Counted from the first letter of the stretch, positions 1 to 8,333 are shown. The stretch: 15,701 bases of DNA from Spirochaetae bacterium HGW-Spirochaetae-7 (GCA_002839245.1 PGXR01000041.1:1-15701); one strand, 5' to 3'. The notes: generated by a model not told the origin, from the letters alone. Translations and numbers: made by a program.

Positions 1-1
1 A

Positions 2-2512
2 CGAGCCTTTCTCGAAAGGGGCGCGGTCCAGTGCGGCTTCTGCACGTCCGGCATGCTCAACGCGGCCAGGGAACTGCTTGACAGGAATCCACATCCAAGC
101 CGCGGACAGATTCGAGACGCCATCTCCGGCAATCTATGCCGTTGTACCGGTTATGCCAAGATCGTTGATGCGATAGAGGCGGCAGCGGCTGACTTGAACG
201 GCGGCGGCGATTACGACGGGACCAACATCGGACGCCGGCTGGCCAGGGAAGACTCTTTGGACCATCTCACTGGCGGGTCGGCCTTCATCGACGATATTTG
301 CATGCCCGGGATGGCCTGGAGCGCCCTTCTCCGAAGCCCTCATGCGCATGCGCTCATCGTCCATATCGACCCGTCGGAAGCCCTCGCGTTGCCGGGAGTC
401 CTCGCCTTTATAAGCGGCGAGGATCTGCCTGACGCGTATTATGGAGTCGACCTCAAGGACCAGCAAGTGTTCGCCCGCGGAAAAGTACGCTACGTAGGCG
501 AGCCGGTCGCCGCGATAGCCGCTGAGACGCAGGCGATAGCGGAGAAAGCACTCGAACTGGTCAGCGTCGAATACAGGATTCTCGAATCCGTGCTTGATGC
601 CCGGGCGGCGATGGCTGAAGCTGCTCCGATCATCCACGAGAGGCTCACCGAGTATGACCTGGGATTCAAGACCGAACGGCGTGGCAACGTCTGCGCCATG
701 GCCGGGGTCGACTACGGGGAACTGCAAAAGGGATTCTCCGAAGCCGACCTGATCGTCGAGGACGAATTCGTCTCCCAGCATCAGCAACATGCCGCGCTTG
801 AAACCCATGGCGCCATCGCGGCTTGGGACGCGCGGGGCCGTGTGACGGTATGGACCACGACGCAGAAGCCCTTCGCGATGCGCCGGTATCTCGGACAGTC
901 GCTGTGCATTCCCCTTTCTTCTATACGGGTCGTGGCGACCCGTATAGGTGGAGGATTCGGATCCAAGCTCGAACTCCATGCCGAGCCGTTCGTGCTCCTG
1001 CTTTCACGGCTCGTCGGTCGCCCCGTCAAGCTGGTATATGCCCGGGAAGAGGATCTTTCCGCGGTCGTGGCCAGGCACAAGACCTGGTTCAGGATAAAAA
1101 CCGGCGTCCGCCAGGACGGTACCATCCTGGCCCGCGATATGGAATACGTCTTCGATACCGGCGCGTATTCGGGCAACGGCCCCACGACGCTTACCCTGGC
1201 GACGCAGGTAGCCACCGGTCTCTATCGGGTTCCCGCGCAACGCGCCAGAGGATACTGCGTTTACACGAACAAGCTCAATTGCGGCAGCTTCAGGGGCCCC
1301 TCGGCGCCACAGACCACCTTCGCAATCGAGTCCCACACCGACAACATCGCGCGGAGACTGGGCATGGATCCGGCGGATTTCAGGCTCAGGAACCTGCTGC
1401 GGCAGGGCGAACTGACTGGCTTCGGTCAGCGGCTCGAGGACGTGGACTACGCAGGGGCGGTGGAAAAGGCGCTCGAGGCTTCCGGATGGCGTGAATTCAG
1501 GAAGAAGCGGCTGGAATACGGCGTCGGACCCGGGATCGGCATCGCCTGCGTCTACTGGCTGACGGGCGGCTGGTCCACCTCCGCCCAAGTCAGAATCAAC
1601 GAGGACGGCAGCGTGATGCTCGCGACCGGAGGGGTCGATATGGGTACGGGCTACCTGTATACGTCCGTCCGGCAGATGACCGCTGAAGTCCTTGGCCTGC
1701 GGGCCGAGGATATAGTCATCGTGCAGGGAGACACCGACGCGTCAGGCTACGATCACGGCATCGGAGGCAGCCGCGGGGCGGTCGCCGTCGGCACCGCGGC
1801 GATGAGGGCCGCGGAGGATGCCAGGGCGCAGCTCGTCGACGCGGCCGCTCGCATCATGAAGGTGCCGCCCGAGGAACTGGAGATGGCGGGCGGCCGGGTC
1901 CGCCACAGGCAGGATGCAAGGCTCTCCCTGGGTTTCGGCGAGATTTCCCTTGCCGAGCACATGACCGGTTCAGGCCCGATCATCGGCAACCATGCGTATC
2001 TGCCTGCCATGAAGCCGGTGGAGGGAGGGCGATGCTTCGGCATGTCCTTCCCTGCCTTCGGCGGCACGACGATCGGAGTTCATGTAGCCGTGGCGGATAT
2101 CGACCGCGAAACCGGCGCGGTGCGCGTCCATCGCGTCGTCGCGGTCCACGATGTCGGCAAGGCCATCAATCCCATGGCGGCCGAAGGTCAGATAGAAGGC
2201 GGGATAGCGCTGGGCCTGGGCTTCGGGTTGACCGAGGAGATGAAATTCGACGCGACGGGATCCATGATGAATGACGGTTTCGCCGACTACAAGCTTCAGT
2301 ATTCCACGGACATGCCCGAAATGGTTCCGGTACTGCTGGAGACGCCATCGTCGGAGACACCCTTCGGCGCGAAAGGCCTGGGAGAGCCGACGATGGCTCC
2401 GACCGCGGCCGCCGTCAGGAACGCAGTGCTCGACGCTTCCGGGATCGGCCTCTCGGAAACACCGATGAGCCCGGAAAGAAACTACCGCGCCTTCCAGGGC
2501 GGCGGAGCCTAG
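2..2512 (+). CDS. xdh: Xanthine dehydrogenase-like molybdenum hydroxylase, fused 2Fe-2S and Mo-cofactor domains (5' end outside window)
   Basis: The reading frame is open from base 2, so the start lies upstream; 836 residues are visible. It begins inside the second 2Fe-2S domain, with the canonical C-x2-C-x31-C-x-C arrangement (visible residues 11, 14, 46 and 48). It then runs directly into a molybdopterin-binding domain of the xanthine dehydrogenase/aldehyde oxidase family. Mo-domain landmarks are GGGFGSK (about 946-969), FRGPSAPQ (about 1291-1314) and the C-terminal GAKGLGEP, whose Glu codon at 2384-2386 is the expected catalytic base. No FAD domain follows, so electrons must leave through a separate partner. 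One-chain fusions of this kind occur in E. coli XdhD and in selenium-dependent xanthine dehydrogenases; yqeC further along supports the selenium type. Xanthine or another N-heterocycle is the likely substrate class, but specificity is inferred. It converges on the Lrp-type gene with no visible terminator. Confidence 0.88.
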   Translation, partial: RAFLERGAVQCGFCTSGMLNAARELLDRNPHPSRGQIRDAISGNLCRCTGYAKIVDAIEAAAADLNGGGDYDGTNIGRRLAREDSLDHLTGGSAFIDDICMPGMAWSALLRSPHAHALIVHIDPSEALALPGVLAFISGEDLPDAYYGVDLKDQQVFARGKVRYVGEPVAAIAAETQAIAEKALELVSVEYRILESVLDARAAMAEAAPIIHERLTEYDLGFKTERRGNVCAMAGVDYGELQKGFSEADLIVEDEFVSQHQQHAALETHGAIAAWDARGRVTVWTTTQKPFAMRRYLGQSLCIPLSSIRVVATRIGGGFGSKLELHAEPFVLLLSRLVGRPVKLVYAREEDLSAVVARHKTWFRIKTGVRQDGTILARDMEYVFDTGAYSGNGPTTLTLATQVATGLYRVPAQRARGYCVYTNKLNCGSFRGPSAPQTTFAIESHTDNIARRLGMDPADFRLRNLLRQGELTGFGQRLEDVDYAGAVEKALEASGWREFRKKRLEYGVGPGIGIACVYWLTGGWSTSAQVRINEDGSVMLATGGVDMGTGYLYTSVRQMTAEVLGLRAEDIVIVQGDTDASGYDHGIGGSRGAVAVGTAAMRAAEDARAQLVDAAARIMKVPPEELEMAGGRVRHRQDARLSLGFGEISLAEHMTGSGPIIGNHAYLPAMKPVEGGRCFGMSFPAFGGTTIGVHVAVADIDRETGAVRVHRVVAVHDVGKAINPMAAEGQIEGGIALGLGFGLTEEMKFDATGSMMNDGFADYKLQYSTDMPEMVPVLLETPSSETPFGAKGLGEPTMAPTAAAVRNAVLDASGIGLSETPMSPERNYRAFQGGGA

Positions 2513-3039
2513 ACCATCATGCTCCGTTCAGCCTTGTAGCGCTTGAGAAGGAATTGGGTATTGACGGCCTGTATGCCGGAGAGGTTCGGCAGGAATGAGT
2601 TTATGAACGTGGAGACGTCGTTGACGTCGGTGAAGAACCCGTGCACATGCAGGCAGTTCATGCCGGTCATCTGGTAGACGATAGTTATATCGGGGTTTTC
2701 AGAGAGCTCCTCGGCGGTCTTTTGTATCGAATCCGGCGATACCTGGATCTCGAAGAAGACCGGCAAGGGCTTTCCCAGATATTTCGCCGGGATCTGGATC
2801 GTGAATTTTTCTATGACCCCGCTCTGCTGCATTGCGCTCACCCGTTCCTTTACGGATATTCTCGAAAGCCCGACAAGGCTCGAAAGGTCGGAATATGTTA
2901 TCCGGCTGTCCTTGATGAGTTCGGTGAGAATGCTCCTGTCCATGTCATCCAGGGAACTAGCCGACGGGTTACGGTTTTCATCGAGATTTTCATTCATTGC
3001 TTGCCTGTCATCGAAGGTGGATTGAAATTCGCGTTTCAT
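2509..3039 (-). CDS. Lrp/AsnC-family transcriptional regulator
   Basis: A winged helix-turn-helix (LDDMDRSIL through LVGLSRISVKERV) is followed by the ligand-binding RAM/ASNC domain, with V-Y-Q-M-T-G and a conserved ending (GIQAVNTQFLLKRYK). Lrp-family proteins bind DNA as dimers or octamers and usually sense amino acids or related metabolites. The start is uncertain. The frame opens at a TTG at 3069, with in-frame ATGs at 3039 and 2997, and none has a clear Shine-Dalgarno sequence. I chose the first ATG, which gives 176 residues including about 30 before the HTH. The gene is divergent from the oxidoreductase operon across an AT-rich region, the usual layout for a local regulator that also controls itself. 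Its TAG stop overlaps the TAG of the molybdenum hydroxylase on the opposite strand. Confidence 0.88.
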   Translation of the reverse strand: MKREFQSTFDDRQAMNENLDENRNPSASSLDDMDRSILTELIKDSRITYSDLSSLVGLSRISVKERVSAMQQSGVIEKFTIQIPAKYLGKPLPVFFEIQVSPDSIQKTAEELSENPDITIVYQMTGMNCLHVHGFFTDVNDVSTFINSFLPNLSGIQAVNTQFLLKRYKAERSMMV

Positions 3040-3241
3040 TGTAAGTGGATTTTTTGCATAGGTCAACAATGAAGGGAGGTCGTCAGGGGGACGTAAATAT
3101 TTTGTATATGACTTTACATTGCTACCGTCTATATGAAGTATATATGATATCTATTTAATCTTTTTGTTGCATATATCCGCTTGACGTGATACATTTAGAA
3201 ATATTTGATAGATATTTCGTTCCATCCGGGAGGTTTGTTGA
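3040..3241. promoter_or_regulatory. AT-rich divergent control region between the Lrp-type gene and the oxidoreductase operon
   Basis: Composition changes sharply to AT-rich between about 3091 and 3220, unlike the flanking genes. The heptamer TATATGA occurs three times (3105-3111, 3130-3136 and 3141-3147), the last two 11 bases apart, about one helical turn, as might suit an Lrp-type protein. On the minus strand, TATACT (3142 down to 3137) could be a -10 element for the regulator, but I see no convincing -35 upstream of it. Binding sites here are inference. Confidence 0.5.
3181..3209 (+). promoter_or_regulatory. Candidate sigma-70-type promoter for the oxidoreductase/acyl-CoA synthetase operon
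   Basis: TTGACG (3181-3186) and TTTGAT (3204-3209) are separated by 17 bases, matching 5/6 and 4/6 of the -35 and -10 consensus. Transcription would begin near 3216, leaving a leader of about 25 bases that contains the strong ribosome binding site GGGAGG (3228-3233). Confidence 0.45.
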
Positions 3242-3790
3242 ATGAAAGAAATTCGATTGCATGGCCGGGGCGGCATGGGAACGGTAAAGGCTGCCGAAAT
3301 CATCGTCAACGCCAAGGTCATCGCCGGCGGCTACGGTAATTCGATACCGTTCTTCGGATTCGAACGCCAGGGTGCGCCGGTGACGTCGTTCGTACGACTC
3401 GACGAGAAGCCCATCAGGCCGAAGACCCAGGTCTATTCGCCTGACTGTGTCATCGTGCTCGATCCGACGCTCCGCAAGGCCGTCGATGTATTCGAGGGGC
3501 TCAAGGACGGCGGATGCCTGATAATCAACGCCGAGCCCGGTTCAACCATCGAGAGCCTTGACCTGGTGCCTTCGGTCGGATCGGTCGCCATGGTCGATGC
3601 CACGGGACTGGCGATCCGCCGCCTGGGCAAGCCAATCACCAATACCGCAATGCTCGGCGCCTTCATAAAGGGTACCGGATGGGTCGATCTCGATGCCGTC
3701 GCGGCCAAGGTGGAGGAGTTCTGGGGAAAGGCCAACGCCGACCTGTTGCGGGAGGCTTACGACGCGACCGTGGTACTGCAGTTACGATGA
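3242..3790 (+). CDS. porC: 2-oxoacid:ferredoxin oxidoreductase, gamma subunit
   Basis: This 182-residue protein carries the gamma-subunit signature: GRGGMGT at residues 8-14 and FGFERQGAP at 38-46. The length matches stand-alone gamma subunits of pyruvate or branched 2-oxoacid:ferredoxin oxidoreductases. The complex decarboxylates a 2-oxoacid, conserves it as acyl-CoA and reduces ferredoxin in the cytoplasm. The start is well supported: GGGAGG lies 8 bases before the ATG. It is the first gene of a six-gene operon with 12 bases to the next gene. The substrate (pyruvate, 2-oxoisovalerate or another) cannot be told from this subunit, so the por symbol denotes family only. Confidence 0.9.
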   Translation: MKEIRLHGRGGMGTVKAAEIIVNAKVIAGGYGNSIPFFGFERQGAPVTSFVRLDEKPIRPKTQVYSPDCVIVLDPTLRKAVDVFEGLKDGGCLIINAEPGSTIESLDLVPSVGSVAMVDATGLAIRRLGKPITNTAMLGAFIKGTGWVDLDAVAAKVEEFWGKANADLLREAYDATVVLQLR

Positions 3791-3802
3791 GGAGGCGACA
3801 CC

Positions 3803-4069
3803 ATGAATGAAGCTGAAAAAGAATATATCAGCCCAGTCGGAGAGGGCTTGTACTCGGCGAACACGGGCGACTGGCGGACGCAGAAGCCGGAGATCGACCA
3901 GGAAACATGCAGCCGTTGCGGCACCTGCCTCATCTACTGCCCGACCAGTTCGGTGAGAAGGGCGGACGGGCGCTTCATCATCAACCTGTCGTTCTGCAAA
4001 GGTTGCGGAGTCTGCGCGGCAGAATGCCCGAATGGATGCATAGCCATGACGAGGGAGGCCAAGCGATGA
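3803..4069 (+). CDS. porD: 2-oxoacid:ferredoxin oxidoreductase, delta subunit (2x[4Fe-4S] ferredoxin-like)
   Basis: This 88-residue protein has the delta-subunit N-terminal motif NTGDWRTQKPEID. Two C-x2-C-x2-C-x3-C clusters follow (C36, C39, C42, C46 and C65, C68, C71, C75), expected to hold two [4Fe-4S] centres that pass electrons to external ferredoxin. An extra Cys at 79 is common after the second cluster. GGAGG lies just upstream of the ATG. The stop overlaps the alpha-subunit start in an ATGA, indicating translational coupling. Confidence 0.93.
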   Translation: MNEAEKEYISPVGEGLYSANTGDWRTQKPEIDQETCSRCGTCLIYCPTSSVRRADGRFIINLSFCKGCGVCAAECPNGCIAMTREAKR

Positions 4070-5265
4070 GCGAAATAGCAGTGATGAACGGCAATTTCGC
4101 GGCGGCGACGGCGGCTCGGCTTGCCAGGCCAGAAGTCATAGCCGCGTACCCGATTACGCCGCAGACCCCTGTCGTCGAATACCTGACCCAATTCGCGGCC
4201 GAGGGAAACCTCGGCAGCAAGATGTCGGAAGTGGAGTCTGAGCATTCCGCCATGTCCATACTCAGCGGAGCGTCCATGGCCGGCGCACGCTGCTATACGG
4301 CCACCTCGTCGCAGGGATTGGCGCTCATGTACGAACCCTACTTCAGGGCGTCGACGCTGCGGCTTCCGATCGTGATGAACATCGTGAACAGGGAAATGAT
4401 ATCGCCACAATCCGTATGGGGTGGACCCCAGGACTCGCTCACGCTCCGTGATGCGGGGTGGCTCCAGATCTACGTCGAGGATAACCAGGAAATACTGGAT
4501 ACGACCATCCAGGCCTTCAGGATCGCGGAGGACCAGCGGGTCCTTCTTCCAATCAACGTCTGCTATGACGGCTTCTATCTTTCGCATATGACAGAACGCG
4601 TCGAAGTGCCAACCCAGGCGCAGGTCGATGGCTTTCTTCCACCTTATATAGCGAAACACCAGATCCTCGACCCGGCCCGCCCCATGGCGATCGATCCGCT
4701 GACCAGCGGCTACCTCGTCATGGAGTACAGGAAGAAGCACATGGCAGCGCAGGCGGCCGCGCTCGGCGTTTTGGCCGAAGTCGATCGCGAGTACGAATCG
4801 CTGACCGGCAGGAGCTGGGGCGGCGCGATCGCGTCTTACCGCATGGAAGACGCGGAGTATGCAGTCGTGACAATGGGCTCGGTCACCGGAGCCTGCCGCG
4901 AGATGATAGACGAGAAGCGTTCGAGGGGTATCAGGGTAGGCCTTGTAAAGATCCGTTGCCTGCGCCCTTTCCCCAGGGAAGCGGTGATGAGGGCTCTCTC
5001 GACCGTCAAGGGTTTCGGCGTCATCGACCGCAACGTCTCCTTCGGCTGGAATCACGGGATAGTCTACCAAGAGGTCAAGGCGGCGCTCTATGGAGCGGAC
5101 AGGATAGTTCCGTCAGTGCCCTTCATCGGCGGACTCGGCGGCGAAGACATCACCATGGACCTGGTTTCCACGGCCTGCGATACCATGATCGAGGCGGTCG
5201 ACGCCGGGAAGACGATACATGAAGCGGTCTGGCTCTGGAGCCCGAGGAAAGGAGTCAAGCTATGA
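4066..5265 (+). CDS. porA: 2-oxoacid:ferredoxin oxidoreductase, alpha subunit
   Basis: This 399-residue protein has the alpha-subunit hallmarks AAYPITPQTP near the N-terminus, the VESEHSAM segment and SSQGLALMYE. It contains the pyrimidine-binding and transketolase C-terminal-like domains of the enzyme. The start at 4066 overlaps the delta stop (ATGA) and follows GGGAGG (from 4053), so the longer open frame that begins at 3907 is not used. The length is that of a separate alpha subunit, not the large fused pyruvate:ferredoxin oxidoreductase. It works with the beta subunit next door. Confidence 0.93.
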   Translation: MSEIAVMNGNFAAATAARLARPEVIAAYPITPQTPVVEYLTQFAAEGNLGSKMSEVESEHSAMSILSGASMAGARCYTATSSQGLALMYEPYFRASTLRLPIVMNIVNREMISPQSVWGGPQDSLTLRDAGWLQIYVEDNQEILDTTIQAFRIAEDQRVLLPINVCYDGFYLSHMTERVEVPTQAQVDGFLPPYIAKHQILDPARPMAIDPLTSGYLVMEYRKKHMAAQAAALGVLAEVDREYESLTGRSWGGAIASYRMEDAEYAVVTMGSVTGACREMIDEKRSRGIRVGLVKIRCLRPFPREAVMRALSTVKGFGVIDRNVSFGWNHGIVYQEVKAALYGADRIVPSVPFIGGLGGEDITMDLVSTACDTMIEAVDAGKTIHEAVWLWSPRKGVKL

Positions 5266-6179
5266 ACGCACTGGATCTTCTCGCAGAACGCGAAGACATG
5301 ATTTCCCCCGGAATCTCGGCATGCGTCGGATGCAACGTCGAATTGACCCTGCGGATCGTCATGAAGGTCCTCGGGCCGAATACGGTACTCGCCATACCGC
5401 CCGGATGCATGGGCGGCGTCGGGGTGGTCGGGTGGAACAAACGATCGGGCGCCAAGGTTCCGGTATTCTTCCCCTTGCTCGACAATACGGCGAGCATGCT
5501 CGCCGGAATCCGCCTGGCCTATGACGCCAAGGGAAAGGACGCCAATATCGTCGCCTTCGCGGGCGATGGAGCGACCGTCGACGCTGGATTCCAGGCCCTG
5601 TCGGGCGTCGCGGAGCGTGGTGACCGTATCATCTACATCTGCTACGACAACGAAGGCTACATGAATACAGGCTACCAACGGAGCTCCTCCACTTCCAAGG
5701 GGTCCTGGACCAGCACGACGCCGGTCAGTAAGGACGGCCATGGAGGAAAGCGCCAGAATGGCAAGGATTTTCCGATGATCATGGCGATGCACGACATACC
5801 CTACGTCGCCACAGCTTCGCCCGCCTACGTCCCGGACCTTATCCGCAAGGTCGAGGAGGCGATGAAGGTGCGCGACGGTTTGGCCTACATCCATGTGTAC
5901 AATCCCTGCCTGACAGGCTGGGGAATCAGGGCCGAAGAGTCGATCTCGGTCGCGCGGCTCGCGGTCAAGACGCGCTACTTTCCGCTCTATGAGGCCAGGC
6001 GGCGTGAGTTCAGGATAACTGTCCCCGTCCCCAAGCCCTTGCCGATCGAGAATTTCACCTCCAGGATCAAGAAATTCAGCCACCTCGGGCCTGAAGCCAT
6101 CGCGGACCTGGGCAAGCTCGCCGAAGACCGCTATGCATTTCTCCAGTCCCTGTGCCGCGGGAAAGACAATAATGCCTGA
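5262..6179 (+). CDS. porB: 2-oxoacid:ferredoxin oxidoreductase, beta subunit (TPP-binding)
   Basis: This 305-residue protein binds thiamine diphosphate. The motif GDG (101-103) is followed by DNEGYMNTGYQRSS from 129, as in PorB proteins. Four Cys expected to hold a proximal [4Fe-4S] cluster are present (C21 and C24 in ACVGC, C49 in PPGCMGG, C216 in YNPCLTG). The start overlaps the alpha stop as ATGA. All four subunits are intact with full catalytic and cluster residues, so an active complex is likely. Substrate preference remains open. Confidence 0.93.
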   Translation: MNALDLLAEREDMISPGISACVGCNVELTLRIVMKVLGPNTVLAIPPGCMGGVGVVGWNKRSGAKVPVFFPLLDNTASMLAGIRLAYDAKGKDANIVAFAGDGATVDAGFQALSGVAERGDRIIYICYDNEGYMNTGYQRSSSTSKGSWTSTTPVSKDGHGGKRQNGKDFPMIMAMHDIPYVATASPAYVPDLIRKVEEAMKVRDGLAYIHVYNPCLTGWGIRAEESISVARLAVKTRYFPLYEARRREFRITVPVPKPLPIENFTSRIKKFSHLGPEAIADLGKLAEDRYAFLQSLCRGKDNNA

Positions 6180-7602
6180 CATGTTAGCATTCTTCGACTC
6201 CGTCGGCTGCGCGGTGGTAGGCGCTTCATCCAATCCGTCAAAGGCCGGCTGCCAGATTCTCGTGAACATGCAGACCGCCGGCTACGATCGGGGATTGTAC
6301 CCGGTGAACGCGTCGAGCGATGAAATCCTGGGATTGAAGGCGTACCCATCGATCGACGGCATCGATGGACGGGTCGAGCTGGTGATCCTGGCTACTCCTG
6401 CCGCCGCGACGGCGGAAATCGTCGGGCAAATGCGTTCCCGCATAGACGGACAGGGTGACATACGGGCCATCGTGTGCGCCGCCGCCGGCTTCGCCGAGCT
6501 CCAGACCGCGGATGGAATCAGGTACCAGAAGGTCCTGCTGGATTTCTGCAGAGAAAAAAACATCCGCCTCCTCGGCCCCAACTGCGTAGGCGTCATAGAC
6601 GTCAAGCACAAAGTCGACACCACATTCATCGCCGGAATAGCGCATGTGCCCGGAGGCATTTCGTTCGTGTCGCAGAGCGGGGCCGTCGGGGCATGGCTGC
6701 TCATGACATGGGCCGCATCCCCGGCTGGCGGTGTCGGCTTCAACAAGTTCATCACCGTCGGCAACATGGCGGACGTCGATATCATCGAGTCGATATCGTA
6801 CGCCGGGTCCGATCCCGCGACCCGCGCCCTCGGCGTGTATGTCGAAGGTTCGCCGGAATCGAGGCGCCTCGTCGAGGCGGCCGCCGCAGTCGCGAAGCGG
6901 AAGCCCGTGGTGATCCTCAAGGTCGGCCGCACCGAGGAAGGCGCCAAGGCCGCCAGCTCGCACACGGGCTCCCTCGCCGGCAGCGACTCCCTGTACGACG
7001 GGGCCTTCAGACAGAACGGAATACTCAGGGCCCATACCGTGGATGAACTCTCAGACGCCCTCAGGGCCTTCGATCTGCTGCCCCTGCCGGCCGGCGATGG
7101 AATATTCATACTCACCCAGGCAGGCGGTCCGGGCATCATCTGCGTCGACGAGCTCGCGTCGACCGGTCTCTTCAAGCCATCGCTCGTATCCATGGAAACG
7201 AAGGCGGCGCTCAAGTCGTGCCTGCCTGCGATCGCGTCGATATGCCACCCGGAGGGGCACGCGGACATCACCGCGGCGGCCGGGGCCGAGCATCATGTCG
7301 AAGCGCTCGAGGTCGTGCTTCGCGATAGATCGGTCGATGCGGTCATTTTCATCACTGTCGCGACCCTGTTCCTCGACCTTGCGGGCATGGCGCGGGGGAT
7401 GGTCAAGCTTCTGGCCCGCCTCAAGAAGGAAGGCATCGAGAAGCCGGTATTTCCGGTCATCCTGTCAGGCAACTGGACACGGGAATCCCGGGCCATACTC
7501 GAGAACGCCCACCAGCCGACCTTCGAGAGCCCGGAGAGGGCGGTCAAGGCTCTCGCGGCCATGCGCAGCTATGGCCTTTTCAGGGAGAGGAGCGAATCAT
7601 GA
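6172..7602 (+). CDS. acdA: ADP-forming acyl-CoA synthetase (acetate-CoA ligase), alpha subunit
   Basis: This 476-residue protein begins with a CoA-binding Rossmann domain (VGCAVVGASSNPSKAG, residues 11-26). Succinyl-CoA-ligase-like domains follow, with LLGPNCVG (133-140), SQSGAVG (167-173) and the phosphohistidine motif ASSHTGSLAG with His264. The enzyme converts acyl-CoA, ADP and phosphate to acid, CoA and ATP, giving substrate-level phosphorylation in archaea and some anaerobic bacteria. The chosen ATG at 6172 overlaps the beta-subunit stop by 8 bases. An in-frame ATG at 6181 is possible, and neither has a strong Shine-Dalgarno. Placed after the oxidoreductase, it would turn that enzyme's acyl-CoA product into ATP. 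Confidence 0.92.
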   Translation: MPDMLAFFDSVGCAVVGASSNPSKAGCQILVNMQTAGYDRGLYPVNASSDEILGLKAYPSIDGIDGRVELVILATPAAATAEIVGQMRSRIDGQGDIRAIVCAAAGFAELQTADGIRYQKVLLDFCREKNIRLLGPNCVGVIDVKHKVDTTFIAGIAHVPGGISFVSQSGAVGAWLLMTWAASPAGGVGFNKFITVGNMADVDIIESISYAGSDPATRALGVYVEGSPESRRLVEAAAAVAKRKPVVILKVGRTEEGAKAASSHTGSLAGSDSLYDGAFRQNGILRAHTVDELSDALRAFDLLPLPAGDGIFILTQAGGPGIICVDELASTGLFKPSLVSMETKAALKSCLPAIASICHPEGHADITAAAGAEHHVEALEVVLRDRSVDAVIFITVATLFLDLAGMARGMVKLLARLKKEGIEKPVFPVILSGNWTRESRAILENAHQPTFESPERAVKALAAMRSYGLFRERSES

Positions 7603-8255
7603 GGAATCTCGATGAATTCCCGGCTCTCGGGTTCCTCCAGGAGATGGGCATCCCGACGGTCGATTACGGCCTCGCCGGCTCCGAAGATGAAGTCGTCGAG
7701 GTCGCCGCGAGGATCGGCTTTCCGGTAGCAATCAAGGTTTCGGCGGAGAAGATCCTTCACAAGACGGAGCTCGGCGGAGTAGCCCTCGATATCGGCGGTC
7801 CCGACGAGGCGCGCGCGGCCTACCGGCGCCTGCTTGACGCGGCAGCTACATCAGGAGTCGCCTACGGATCGGGCCTGCGCGGCGTTATAGTCCAGGAAAT
7901 GGTCCGCGGAGGCACGGAATTCATCCTCGGCGGCTTCAGGGATCCAGGGTTCGGACCGGTGATCATGTTCGGCCTCGGCGGCATCTTTACCGAACTGTTC
8001 AAGGACGCGTCCTTCAGGCTCGCTCCGGTAGACGAGGAGGAGGCGGGGCGCATGATTTCAGAAACGAGGGCGGGAACGCTCATCACCGGTTTCCGCGGAG
8101 CCCCGGCGCTCGACCGAGGCGCGATATGCGCGGTCATATCCCGCCTATCCGAACGGATGGCCGCCTCGGACGAAATCCTGGAATTCGACATCAATCCCTT
8201 CGTGGCTTTTCCGTCCCGCGTACTCGCCCTGGATGCGTTGTTCAAGCTGAACTGA
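7599..8255 (+). CDS. acdB: ADP-forming acyl-CoA synthetase (acetate-CoA ligase), beta subunit, ATP-grasp
   Basis: This 218-residue protein is the separate beta (ATP-grasp) subunit. KVSAEKILHKTELGGV (from residue 46) is the conserved segment with the second phosphohistidine position, His54. Later segments GVIVQEMV, GFGPVIMFGLGGIFTE and EFDINPF are typical of the family. It overlaps the alpha gene as ATGA, with an AGGAG upstream. Split alpha/beta genes are the arrangement of hyperthermophile enzymes; many bacteria carry fused versions. It is the last gene of the operon and lies 20 bases before the terminator hairpin. Confidence 0.92.
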   Translation: MRNLDEFPALGFLQEMGIPTVDYGLAGSEDEVVEVAARIGFPVAIKVSAEKILHKTELGGVALDIGGPDEARAAYRRLLDAAATSGVAYGSGLRGVIVQEMVRGGTEFILGGFRDPGFGPVIMFGLGGIFTELFKDASFRLAPVDEEEAGRMISETRAGTLITGFRGAPALDRGAICAVISRLSERMAASDEILEFDINPFVAFPSRVLALDALFKLN

Positions 8256-8275
8256 TGGGCTACGCCACTCTTTAG

Positions 8276-8308
8276 AAAATCTCCGGTCTCACGACCGGAG
8301 ATTTTTTT
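8276..8308. terminator. Strong intrinsic terminator between convergent operons
   Basis: A perfect 13-bp stem (8276-8288 with 8293-8305) has a 4-base TCAC loop. On the plus strand it is followed by a T-run through 8308. Read on the minus strand, the stem ends in TTTT, so it can probably also stop the facing BMC operon, whose last stop codon is at 8334-8336. Confidence 0.9.
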
Positions 8309-8333
8309 AAGGGCAACCCAGGCGCTGTCGATG

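Noticed and set aside
134..979. Long minus-strand open frame opposite the molybdenum hydroxylase
   Set aside because: The plus-strand protein has clear Fe-S and Mo domains here. The antisense frame has no recognisable motif and reflects high-GC codon bias.
4630..4665. F-L-P-P-Y in the oxidoreductase alpha subunit as another copy of the amidohydrolase docking motif
   Set aside because: It is a normal conserved segment of alpha subunits, lacks the acidic residue and Trp, and occurs once.
5088..6269. 393-codon minus-strand open frame opposite the oxidoreductase beta subunit
   Set aside because: It lies across well-identified plus-strand genes, spans a gene junction and shows no family signature; similar frames at 3934-5070 and 6282-7271 were rejected for the same reason.
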